55,260 nt of DNA, taken from assembly GCA_947589025.1 (NCBI GenBank), contig CANQAY010000001.1:87419-142678 (forward strand), in the 5' to 3' direction. This stretch comes from an uncultured Clostridia bacterium. Lineage in GTDB: Bacteria > Bacillota > Clostridia > Christensenellales > UBA1242. Under the pieces are notes generated by a model. That model was not told the origin of the DNA and searched no databases. It saw only the letters and a program-made list of their open reading frames with translations. Made by a program: the position numbers and the translations under genes. This document shows positions 27,759 to 35,036 of this stretch, in pieces (the first letter of the stretch is position 1; each line of letters begins with the position of its first letter).

Positions 27759-28136
27759 ATGATATTTTTAGAAATTTTAGTAGGTGTTCTTGGTGGCATT
27801 GTTGGTGGCATGGGCATGGGTGGCGGCACATTAACCATACCACTTTTAACAATATTTTTACATTATCAGCAATTGCGGGCGCAGGGCATAAACCTAATTG
27901 CCTTTTTGCCAATGAGTGTAATTGCGCTTATTATTCACATAAAAAATCACCTTGTTGCCTTTAAAGAAACATGGGGTTTGGCGGTTGTGGGCTGCTTGTT
28001 TAGCCTAATTGGGGCATTGGTTGCAAACAAAATTTCTAACATCGTTTTAAAAAAGCTGTTTGCCGTGTTTTTAATTGGGCTTGCAATTTGGCAAATTGTT
28101 GAAATGAAAAATCAAAAACAAGATAAAAAAGATTGA
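27759..28136 (+). CDS. TSUP (TauE/SafE) permease, second half
   Basis: The 125 residues hold about four hydrophobic segments with the repeat motif GGIVGGMGMGGGTLTIPLL near residue 13, matching the glycine-rich motif of the preceding gene. A weak TAGGTT site stands before the ATG. The C-terminus is short and basic. The last 25 bp overlap the end of the convergent SPOR-like gene, so no terminator fits between them. Substrate unknown. Confidence 0.85.
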   Translation: MIFLEILVGVLGGIVGGMGMGGGTLTIPLLTIFLHYQQLRAQGINLIAFLPMSVIALIIHIKNHLVAFKETWGLAVVGCLFSLIGALVANKISNIVLKKLFAVFLIGLAIWQIVEMKNQKQDKKD

Positions 28137-28843
28137 TGTTGCACAGCAATGCTAATTGTTTCATATTTCAATTTGTAAAATTCGTTATTTGCTAAATGCA
28201 AACACAAATTGTTAACCGAAGATTTTATTTTTTTCAAACAAGCAACAGCGTGTAAATATTTGCTTTTTTTATCAAAATTTTTGTTAAAGTTTGCAATTAA
28301 ATTATCATAATCCGTTTTTAAATTTAAAAAATTAATGTTCAATTCATTAATATTTACCTCATTTTTGTCAAATTTTATAATATTTTCATAAATTTTGTTT
28401 AAATTTGCCACATTTTTGTTAATAATTTCAAAAATAAGTTCGTTTTGATTATTTGTTAAATTTTTGTGCCTAATAAACTTGTTGCATTCCAATTTAAACA
28501 CCATGCTATCTGGCTGAGTTGCTTTAATGTTGTTAACAACGCTTATGGCACTTTTTTCATCTGGGTAAAACCCCGCCAAAACGTGATAAACACTATCATA
28601 ATAAATAAACCCGGCGCCGTTTTGTTGCTGAATTTCGGCTGCTTTTATGCTTGCGTCATTATAGTTTAAAAACTGATTAGTTTGCACAAAATAAAGATAA
28701 TCTACATCGCTTGCTTTGGGGATGATGAAATAAATGACCCCAACCAACAAAATAATTATAAACAAAATTATTAAAAAGGACATTCCGCCTTTATTTTTTA
28801 TTTTCTTTTTATACTCTTTATAATCAAACTGATAATCGTTCAT
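28112..28843 (-). CDS. membrane-anchored SPOR-domain-like protein (243 aa)
   Basis: A short basic cytoplasmic N-terminus (KEYKKKIKNK) leads into one membrane helix (about 21-42). Residues about 50-115 (YLYFVQTNQFLNYNDASIKAAEIQQQNGAGFIYYDSVYHVLAGFYPDEKSAISVVNNIK) show the beta-alpha-beta pattern of SPOR domains, which bind septal peptidoglycan with denuded glycan strands. The remaining part is helical and Asn/Lys-rich. No Shine-Dalgarno site is seen; TATTAT stands four bases before the ATG, so a leaderless start is possible. A role at the septum or spore is inferred. Confidence 0.7.
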   Translation of the reverse strand: MNDYQFDYKEYKKKIKNKGGMSFLIILFIIILLVGVIYFIIPKASDVDYLYFVQTNQFLNYNDASIKAAEIQQQNGAGFIYYDSVYHVLAGFYPDEKSAISVVNNIKATQPDSMVFKLECNKFIRHKNLTNNQNELIFEIINKNVANLNKIYENIIKFDKNEVNINELNINFLNLKTDYDNLIANFNKNFDKKSKYLHAVACLKKIKSSVNNLCLHLANNEFYKLKYETISIAVQHQSFLSCF

Positions 28844-28935
28844 ACTTATAATATTTTTTTAAATTTTTTTTATGATTTTGACATGTTTGGGCAATAATCA
28901 TGCCATTGGCATTTATAATGAGAGTAGGAGGAAAC

Positions 28936-29223
28936 ATGAAAGTAAAACCATTATTTGATAGGGTGATTGTTCTGCCGATAAAAGAACAAAACGAGCAAAC
29001 AAATGGACTAATTTTGCCCGATGCTTCATCTAATAAACCCGATATGGGCAAGGTGGTTGCCGTTGGAGATGGCACAAATTTTGATGGCGACAAAACCGAG
29101 ATGAAAATTAAGGTGGACGATCGCATTTTGTTCAATAAATATGCGGGCGATGAAATTAACATAAACGGCGCATTGCATTACATTTTGCGCCAAATTGATA
29201 TTTTGGGGGTTATTTATGACTAA
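28936..29223 (+). CDS. groES: co-chaperonin GroES
   Basis: GroES is the lid of the GroEL folding chamber. The 95 residues match the family: MKVKPLFDRVIVLPI start, the mobile loop with NGLILPDASSNKPDMGKVVAVG, and the beta-barrel end DRILFNKYAGDEI. AGGAGG before 28936 fixes the start; an upstream in-frame ATG has no site. TATAAT at 28914-28919 is a -10 candidate, but no well-spaced -35 is present. No CIRCE (TTAGCACTC-N9-GAGTGCTAA) or CtsR box was found. The end overlaps groEL by 8 bp. Confidence 0.96.
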   Translation: MKVKPLFDRVIVLPIKEQNEQTNGLILPDASSNKPDMGKVVAVGDGTNFDGDKTEMKIKVDDRILFNKYAGDEININGALHYILRQIDILGVIYD

Positions 29224-30814
29224 TTATTATGTTTTAAATGGTGACGAAGCAAAATTAAAGCTTTTAAAAGGGGTGGAAACACTATCTAATGCTGTTAAAA
29301 TTACGCTTGGGCCCAAGGGCAGAAACGCAATTTTAAACATAAACTATACCTCTCCGCTTATAACAAACGATGGCGTTAGCATTGCGCGTGAAGTAAAGCT
29401 TAACGACCCTATTGAAGATTTAGGCGTTAGAATTATTAGAGAGGCTTGCACCAAAACCAACGACATTGCGGGAGACGGAACAACAACAGCCACAATTTTG
29501 GCAGAACGCATTTTTAGTGAAGGAATTAAAAGCTTTAGTTTGGGTTGCAACCCAATTATGCTGCGCAACGGCATAAAAAAAGCGGTGGATTGCGTTGTTA
29601 ATTACATAAAAAAGATGTCAATTCCTGTTAAGGATAGCAAAGCAATTAATCAGGTTGCAACAATTTCTGCCGGCAGTGAAGAGGTGGGCAGACTTATTTC
29701 TTACGCGTTTGAAAAAGTTGGGCTGGATGGCGTAATTACCATTGAAGAGGGCAACAGCACCGAAAATGCGTTAAACATTGTGGAAGGGGCACGGCTTCAT
29801 CGCGGATACATTAGCCCATACATGTGCAGCGACCAAGTTAAATTAATTGCCGAACTTGAAAACCCATATGTGCTTATAACCGATAAAAAAATAAGCCACA
29901 TTAACGAAATTTTGCCCGTTATTGAAAAAGTTAACAAAGTTAATGGCAATTTGTTTATTATTGCCGAAGATTTGGAAGGTGATGCATTAACCACCATTGT
30001 GCTTAACGATATGCGTAAAACATTTAATTGTTTGGCAATAAAAACACCATTTTATGGTGATAGGCGCAAAAAGACGCTGGAAGATTTGGCACTTTCCCTT
30101 GGCGGCAAGTTTATTTCTAACGATTTATACAACAATTTTAGCGATTTAACTTTGGAAGATTTGGGCAGATGCGAAAAAGTTAAAGCGGATAAGGATGATA
30201 CAATTATTATAGGCGCAAGGGGAAATAAAGAACTGATTGATGCGCGCGTTAAAGAACTTAAAGAAAAATTAACTTACACCAAAAATGATTTTGAAAGAGA
30301 AGTTATAAAAGGGCGCATTTCCCAACTAAATGGCGGGGTGGCAGTTATAAAAGTGGGCGCAATAAGTGAACTTGAATGCAAAGAAAAAAAATTAAGGATT
30401 GAAGATGCGCTTAATGCCACAATGTCTGCCATAGAAGAGGGCATAATTGCAGGTGGCGGCGTATCACTTGTGCGTGCGCAAACCGAGTTAAAAAAACTTA
30501 TAGAAACACTTTCTGGTGACGAACAATATGGCGCAGATATTGTTTCTAAAGCGCTTGAAGCACCAATAAGGCAAATTGCAATTAATGCCGGCGTTGATGA
30601 TGGCGTGGTTGTGCAAAATGTTGCTAAAAACAAAAATAAAAATTATGGCTACGATGCATTAACGGATAGTTATTGCGACATGCTTGAAGCCGGCATTATA
30701 GACCCCCTAAAAGTTACCCGCACCGCGCTTGAATGTGCAGGCAGTGTGGCAAGCACACTTTTAACAACCGAATGTGTTGTTACACGAGATGCAATTGAGT
30801 TGCAAGCTAATTAA
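29216..30814 (+). CDS. groEL: chaperonin GroEL, lacking the Gly-Gly-Met tail
   Basis: GroEL forms the double-ring ATP-driven folding chamber. The start at 29216 follows GGGGGTT and overlaps groES by 8 bp. The 532 residues keep the nucleotide-site motifs TLGPKGRN, ITNDG (equivalent to D52) and AGDGTTTAT (D87), and the VED/IEDALNA region that holds the D398 equivalent. Apical hydrophobic residues of the substrate groove are mostly kept (GYISPY). The protein is rather divergent, and it ends shortly after TTECVVTRDAIELQAN, without the usual GGM repeats that line the chamber floor. A terminator follows. Confidence 0.97.
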   Translation: MTNYYVLNGDEAKLKLLKGVETLSNAVKITLGPKGRNAILNINYTSPLITNDGVSIAREVKLNDPIEDLGVRIIREACTKTNDIAGDGTTTATILAERIFSEGIKSFSLGCNPIMLRNGIKKAVDCVVNYIKKMSIPVKDSKAINQVATISAGSEEVGRLISYAFEKVGLDGVITIEEGNSTENALNIVEGARLHRGYISPYMCSDQVKLIAELENPYVLITDKKISHINEILPVIEKVNKVNGNLFIIAEDLEGDALTTIVLNDMRKTFNCLAIKTPFYGDRRKKTLEDLALSLGGKFISNDLYNNFSDLTLEDLGRCEKVKADKDDTIIIGARGNKELIDARVKELKEKLTYTKNDFEREVIKGRISQLNGGVAVIKVGAISELECKEKKLRIEDALNATMSAIEEGIIAGGGVSLVRAQTELKKLIETLSGDEQYGADIVSKALEAPIRQIAINAGVDDGVVVQNVAKNKNKNYGYDALTDSYCDMLEAGIIDPLKVTRTALECAGSVASTLLTTECVVTRDAIELQAN

Positions 30815-30839
30815 AAAAAGCGGAAATTCCGCATTTTTT
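30814..30839. terminator. bidirectional terminator between groEL and valS
   Basis: GCGGAA pairs with TTCCGC (30820-30832), flanked by A- and T-tracts on both sides, so it can end both convergent genes. Confidence 0.85.
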
Positions 30840-30871
30840 GTTAAATTTTGCCAAATTTTTATAAAATTTTG

Positions 30872-33283
30872 TTAATTTTCTACAATTTTTCCAACTTCAA
30901 CATCAAAATTGCCTTGTTTTAATTTTAATGTTCTTATGCCACAAACGGCTTTAATATCCGCCTCGCATTCGGCAATAAAGCTTATGTTAGGGGCACAAAT
31001 TGTAACCTCTTCAAGTTCTGTTTTTAGGCTTAACTTATTTTCACTTTTAAACTGCCTAATTTTTGAAACAATATCTATAACCACATCACCATTTTCAATA
31101 ATGTTTTCGCTTTCAATTTTAATTTTGGAAAGGGTGGTTAAGTGAATGCTTTTTTCCTTTTCAAAAGTTATAAAATAGTTTTGATAAATTTCTTCAGCAA
31201 TGTGTGGCATGGTTATGCCCAAAAGTTGCAACATTTTAAACAACACATTATAGCAAGCCCATTGTGCACTTTCTTTTGCATCCATGCCATAAACTTCGGG
31301 CTTATAAAGCCTATTTTTAACAAGTTCAATGTAGTTATCACAAAAGAAGTAAAAGAACTTTTCAATTTCTGCCTTGGCGTAACCCATTTCAACATCTTTA
31401 TAAAATGCAAAAGTTTTTTCATATGTTTCATTAAATTTGTGCATAATGTATCTATCCATAGGAAGAATATTTTTTGGTTTTTTAGGCTGATAATCATATA
31501 AGAAATTTAACACAAATTTGCTTCCGTTCCAAATTTTATTCAATAGTTTATAGCCGTCTTTTAAACCCTCTTCATTAAACATAACATCACGCCCATACGC
31601 ACCACTAGCGCTGAAATATCTAACAACATCGGCACCGTAGGTGGACATAATTTGCGTTAAATCCATTTTGGAATTAGACAAATGCTTGCTTATTTTAATG
31701 CCTTTATCTGCCATCATCCAGCCGTTAATTAAAAGCTCTTTCCAAGGCAGTGTGCCTTGATGATAATATGCTTTAATAATTGTTCTTAAACACCAAGTTG
31801 TAATAATGTCGCGCCCGGCAAAGCGCATATCCATAGGTATTTTTTTGTTGGCGGTTTTTTCATCGTCCACCCAATTGGTGTTAATTTGTGGGGTAACCGA
31901 ACTTGTTGCCCAAGTGTCCATAACATCACTTTCTGGCACAAATTTGCCACCGCAACTGCAACACCCTTTTGGTTGGGTAGAAAGTGGGTTAACAGGCAAA
32001 TCTTCAACCGATGCATATTTAATTGCACCGCATTTTTCACAATACCAAACAGGGAATGGCACACCAAAATAGCGCTGGCGGGAAATGCTCCAATCCTGAT
32101 TAAGGTTGTTAACCCAAGAAATATAACGTGCCTTCATGCTTTCTGGGTGCCAAATTAACTTGTTGCCAAGTTCTAGCCATTTTTGTTTTAATTCAGGCGA
32201 AGAGGTGCGGATAAACCATTGCTTTTTAGTTAAAAATTCAATAGGTTGGCCGCAACGCTCATGCACTTTAACGCTGTGTGTTAAGGCATCTTGCTTATAT
32301 AAATAACCTTGGGTTTTAAGGTCTTCAATAACCGCTTTGCGTGCGTCCATATTTTTCATACCGGCATATTTTCCGCAAATTTCTGTCATGCGGCCGCCGT
32401 CGTCAATGGCTTGCTTCAATTCCAAGCCATATTCCTTCCACCACTCAACGTCAGTTTGGTCTCCAAACGTGCAGCACATAACAATGCCGGTGCCTTTATC
32501 AATGCCAACTTTGCTGTCAGCATAAATTTTAACAATTCTATCCTCAAAAAGCGGAACTTTAACAAGTTTGCCAACAAGGTGGGCGTAGCGCTTGTCTTCC
32601 GGGTTAACAAATATGCCAACGCAGGCTGGCAAAAATTCCGGTCTGGTGGTTGCAATTGGGATGGTGCCGCTATTATCTGCCAGTTTAAAATTAAGATAGT
32701 TAAACACGCTATCCAATTCAGATTCTTCCAACTCAAACATGGCAACGCTGGTGCGGCATTTTGTGCACCATGGGCCGGGCTTATTTTCCCTATACGCAAT
32801 GCCTTTTTTTGCCAGTTCAATAAAAGATTTTTGGCTGGTTTTTTGGCTTCTGGTGTCAATGGTATCGTAGCCTAAGGTTAAATCACAACTAATACCCGCG
32901 CGCATAATTAAATTTTTATATTTTTGATTATAACCAACCAACAATTCTTGCGCAATTTTTGCAAACTCTTCCCGCGGAAGGTTGTGCGCTTGAATTTTCT
33001 TTTTATTTTCAACCAACAATTCGGTTGGCAAGCCATTATTATCCACCCCTATTGGGAAAAATAAATTTTTGCCCAGCATCCTGTTAAAGCGGGCGTACAT
33101 ATCGGCCTGGCTAAAACCATAAATGTGGCCAATGTGCAAATCTCCACTAACCGTTGGGGGTGGAGTGTCGATTGAAAAGGTTGGCTTTTTGGAATGGGGG
33201 TCAAATTTATAAATGCCCTCATTTTTCCAAAACTCTTCCCATTTAAGTTCTTTTTCTTCAATGTTATATTTGTTATCTAGCAT
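30872..33283 (-). CDS. valS: valyl-tRNA synthetase, archaeal type
   Basis: ValRS charges tRNA-Val and edits mischarged threonine. The 803 residues contain HIGH at 50-53 in PPPTVSGDLHIGH, followed by FFPIGVDNNGLPTE. The DNNGLPTE form marks the archaeal-type ValRS group also known from Rickettsiales, whereas common bacterial enzymes have a GTDHAGIATQ-like block. The CP1 editing domain begins with TTRPEFLPACVG. The second signature is KISKH (about 529-533) in place of KMSKS. Cys pairs WCTKC and CEKCG..CCSCGG suggest zinc sites. The C-terminal coiled-coil arm of bacterial ValRS is missing. AGGAG precedes the ATG. The upstream gap is only 130 bp and holds no T-box. Confidence 0.95.
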   Translation of the reverse strand: MLDNKYNIEEKELKWEEFWKNEGIYKFDPHSKKPTFSIDTPPPTVSGDLHIGHIYGFSQADMYARFNRMLGKNLFFPIGVDNNGLPTELLVENKKKIQAHNLPREEFAKIAQELLVGYNQKYKNLIMRAGISCDLTLGYDTIDTRSQKTSQKSFIELAKKGIAYRENKPGPWCTKCRTSVAMFELEESELDSVFNYLNFKLADNSGTIPIATTRPEFLPACVGIFVNPEDKRYAHLVGKLVKVPLFEDRIVKIYADSKVGIDKGTGIVMCCTFGDQTDVEWWKEYGLELKQAIDDGGRMTEICGKYAGMKNMDARKAVIEDLKTQGYLYKQDALTHSVKVHERCGQPIEFLTKKQWFIRTSSPELKQKWLELGNKLIWHPESMKARYISWVNNLNQDWSISRQRYFGVPFPVWYCEKCGAIKYASVEDLPVNPLSTQPKGCCSCGGKFVPESDVMDTWATSSVTPQINTNWVDDEKTANKKIPMDMRFAGRDIITTWCLRTIIKAYYHQGTLPWKELLINGWMMADKGIKISKHLSNSKMDLTQIMSTYGADVVRYFSASGAYGRDVMFNEEGLKDGYKLLNKIWNGSKFVLNFLYDYQPKKPKNILPMDRYIMHKFNETYEKTFAFYKDVEMGYAKAEIEKFFYFFCDNYIELVKNRLYKPEVYGMDAKESAQWACYNVLFKMLQLLGITMPHIAEEIYQNYFITFEKEKSIHLTTLSKIKIESENIIENGDVVIDIVSKIRQFKSENKLSLKTELEEVTICAPNISFIAECEADIKAVCGIRTLKLKQGNFDVEVGKIVEN

Positions 33284-33304
33284 TTTTATCTCCTAAACTG
33301 AACG

Positions 33305-33333
33305 ATTATAGCATAAATGAACATAAAAATCAA
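33305..33333 (-). promoter_or_regulatory. SigA-type promoter with extended -10 for valS
   Basis: Minus strand: TTGATT (33333-33328), a 17-nt spacer ending in TGC, then TATAAT (33310-33305). The leader before the ATG is about 20 nt. Confidence 0.8.
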
Positions 33334-33364
33334 CTAATAAATAATTAATAAATTAACAATTTGC

Positions 33365-33392
33365 TTGACATATCTTAAATTTTTGCTAGAAT
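33365..33392 (+). promoter_or_regulatory. SigA-type promoter for the 33414 gene
   Basis: TTGACA (33365-33370), a 16-nt spacer, TAGAAT (33387-33392). Divergent from the valS promoter. Confidence 0.75.
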
Positions 33393-33413
33393 AATTAAAC
33401 AAAAGGAGATTAT

Positions 33414-33764
33414 ATGACATTAGGAAATTTACATGATTTTTTTAATAGAATAGGTTATAATTGGACGGGCTTAGTGGAAGATATAAACAACTATGTTGTG
33501 CCAATGGAAAGTGAAAATTGCTATTTTGCACCAAAAAGCTTTGAAGAGCTTTTGAATTATGAACAAGAATGTGAGCCAGTGCCAAGTTTGCTTTTTGCAA
33601 TTGCTGACGGCACAACATTTGAACATTGCTTTAAAATTACACTGGATGCGTTTGAAGAGTATTTATATTATGACGATGGCGCCGATTTTGAATTAACCAT
33701 GGGTAAAAATTACACCGAAGCGTGGCTTAAATTTCAAAATGAATTAAATAAAAGTGTTGATTAA
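33414..33764 (+). CDS. small acidic hypothetical protein (116 aa)
   Basis: Not recognised. The 116-residue product is acidic and aromatic-rich (YLYYDDGADFELTMG, NYTEAWLKFQNEL), with no signal peptide or membrane helix, so it is probably cytoplasmic. AAGGAG is well placed before the ATG. It has its own promoter and is followed by a hairpin at 33766-33793, giving a monocistronic unit. The hairpin is better paired on the minus strand, where a separate short transcript may end. Confidence 0.72.
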   Translation: MTLGNLHDFFNRIGYNWTGLVEDINNYVVPMESENCYFAPKSFEELLNYEQECEPVPSLLFAIADGTTFEHCFKITLDAFEEYLYYDDGADFELTMGKNYTEAWLKFQNELNKSVD

Positions 33765-33765
33765 T

Positions 33766-33793
33766 AAAAGGCCGGCAGTTTGCCGACCTTTTT
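33766..33793. terminator. terminator, better paired on the minus strand
   Basis: AAAAGG-CGGCA pairs with TGCCG-CCTTTT. On the plus strand one C-A mismatch interrupts the stem. On the minus strand the same position is a G-T wobble, so GGTCGGCA and TGCCGGCC form an unbroken stem before TTTT. Confidence 0.8.
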
Positions 33794-33850
33794 AAATTAT
33801 GTATTTATCTTTAGTGCTTCATTTGTGTTTTAAAATTTTATCTTTTGTAT
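33766..33850 (-). ncRNA. candidate small RNA between an orphan promoter and a terminator
   Basis: A consensus minus-strand promoter at 33885-33857 faces a terminator at 33793-33766, with no gene between them. The predicted transcript is about 85 nt, AU-rich in its 5' part and ending in the terminator hairpin. The only ATG in it opens a three-codon frame (Met-Lys-His-stop). It would end antisense to the last few bases after the 33414 gene, so it might also help block read-through. The RNA itself is inferred; only the promoter and terminator are seen. Confidence 0.4.
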
Positions 33851-33856
33851 AAAATC

Positions 33857-33885
33857 AATATAGCACTTTCGACAAGTTTTGTCAA
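33857..33885 (-). promoter_or_regulatory. orphan consensus promoter, minus strand
   Basis: TTGACA (33885-33880), a 17-nt spacer ending in TGC, then TATATT (33862-33857). The match is as good as those of the housekeeping genes in the window, but no open reading frame follows before the terminator. Confidence 0.7.
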
Positions 33886-33967
33886 CAAAAATAAATTAAA
33901 ACTTTTTAACATTTTTTGGTATTTTTTAAAAAATTTTGTTGTTTTTAGTTAAAAATGAATAAAAAAT

Positions 33968-33996
33968 TTGCATTTTTTAAAAAATTTTTGTAAAAT
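33968..33996 (+). promoter_or_regulatory. SigA-type promoter for ksgA
   Basis: TTGCAT (33968-33973), a 17-nt spacer, TAAAAT (33991-33996). The ATG is 11 nt after the -10, so the leader would be about 5 nt or less. Confidence 0.55.
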
Positions 33997-34007
33997 ATTA
34001 CAAATTT

Positions 34008-34793
34008 ATGGAAAAACAAAGCTTCAATTTTAAAAAAAGTTTGGGTCAAAATTTTATTTTTGACACTAATCTTTTAAACGCCATTGCAACAGATGGCGAG
34101 GTGCAAAAACAAGATACTGTGCTTGAAATTGGTGCAGGGGCGGGAAGTTTAACAAAAGTGCTTTGTGAGCGAGCAAAAAATGTAATTTCTTTTGAAATAG
34201 ATTTAAACCTAAAACCAGTGTTGGACGAAGTTAAAGCCCAATGCAAAAATTTAACTTTGTATTATCAAGATTTTATGGAGTTTGATTTAAACGCCATAAA
34301 AATGGAAAATGCTAGGGTGGTGGCAAACATCCCTTATTACATAACCACACCAATAATTTTTAAGTTGATTGAAAGCAAGCAAAATTTTAAGTCAATTTTG
34401 GTGCTTATTCAAAAAGAGGTGGCAGAAAGGTTTAGCGCAAAACCCAAAACTAAAGATTACGGCATAACAAGTGTTATTTTGCAAACTTTGTTTGATGTGT
34501 CAATAACGCGCGTTGTTAAAAAAGAGTGTTTTACGCCAAGCCCAAAGGTGGATAGTGCACTTGTAAAACTTGTGCCGCACAAAAAATATGTTATTAACAA
34601 TTTTGATAAATTTAAGCAATTTGTTCACACTGCATTTTCAATGCGCCGCAAAACGTTAGTTAACAATTTAAAAAATGTTTATGATAAGCAAGCAGTTGAA
34701 ACGGCTTTAAATGAACTTAATTACGCGTTAAATGTGCGCCCAGAAGAAATTGACGTGAAAAATTTTGTTAAGCTTTATAACCTTGTAAAATAA
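34008..34793 (+). CDS. rsmA: 16S rRNA (adenine1518-N6/adenine1519-N6)-dimethyltransferase
   Basis: RsmA (KsgA) dimethylates two adjacent adenines in the last 16S rRNA hairpin during small-subunit assembly, using S-adenosylmethionine. The 261 residues have FKKSLGQNFIFD at the start, the SAM-binding motif VLEIGAGAGSLT (about 40), and the catalytic NIPYYITTP (about 106), equivalent to NLPYNISTP. The C-terminal helical domain is of normal size. No Shine-Dalgarno site is visible, and a promoter -10 lies 11 nt upstream, so the mRNA is probably near-leaderless. It is monocistronic. Confidence 0.96.
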   Translation: MEKQSFNFKKSLGQNFIFDTNLLNAIATDGEVQKQDTVLEIGAGAGSLTKVLCERAKNVISFEIDLNLKPVLDEVKAQCKNLTLYYQDFMEFDLNAIKMENARVVANIPYYITTPIIFKLIESKQNFKSILVLIQKEVAERFSAKPKTKDYGITSVILQTLFDVSITRVVKKECFTPSPKVDSALVKLVPHKKYVINNFDKFKQFVHTAFSMRRKTLVNNLKNVYDKQAVETALNELNYALNVRPEEIDVKNFVKLYNLVK

Positions 34794-34912
34794 GTCAAAA
34801 GCGTAAAAATTTTTAAAATTTGTTAAAATTTAATTAAAAAAGTTAAAAAATAACTCGTTTTTTGTAAAATTTAAATAAATTTTTTAAAATTTTTATTAAT
34901 TTTTAAAATGTT

Positions 34913-34945
34913 AAACAGCACTAATTTTGCTTGCTGTTTTTTATT
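34913..34945 (+). terminator. probable Rho-independent terminator
   Basis: AAACAGCA (34913-34920) pairs with TGCTGTTT (34932-34939) around an 11-nt loop, followed by T's. It lies 120 bp after rsmA and just before the promoter of the giant gene. Confidence 0.65.
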
Positions 34946-34952
34946 TTTTTGT

Positions 34953-34981
34953 TTGACTTTAAAATTATATATTTATATAAT
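34953..34981 (+). promoter_or_regulatory. SigA-type promoter for the giant gene
   Basis: TTGACT (34953-34958), a 17-nt spacer, TATAAT (34976-34981), within a very AT-rich 240-bp gap. Confidence 0.75.
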
Positions 34982-35036
34982 TATTTTGTAATATTTTGTA
35001 GATACTAATGTTAAAGCATTTTTTAGGTGGAGTTTT

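Noticed and set aside
28878..28919. TTGACA at 28878 with TATAAT at 28914 as a groE promoter
   Set aside because: The spacing is 30 nt, far outside 16-19. The -10 may be real but the -35 is not assigned.
28860..28935. CIRCE or CtsR operator before groES
   Set aside because: Only a 5-bp ATGCC/GGCAT repeat is present; neither TTAGCACTC nor GGTCAAA-type repeats occur.
29216..30814. Loss of a catalytic aspartate in GroEL
   Set aside because: At first the residue after GRNAIL (Asn) seemed to be the D52 position. Alignment shows D52 is in ITNDG and is conserved, as are D87 and the D398 equivalent.
32309..32875. 188-codon plus-strand open frame opposite valS
   Set aside because: A shadow of valS: no start signals, no family resemblance, and valS is conserved throughout.
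33284..33413. T-box riboswitch before valS
   Set aside because: The promoter leaves a leader of about 20 nt, too short for a T-box.
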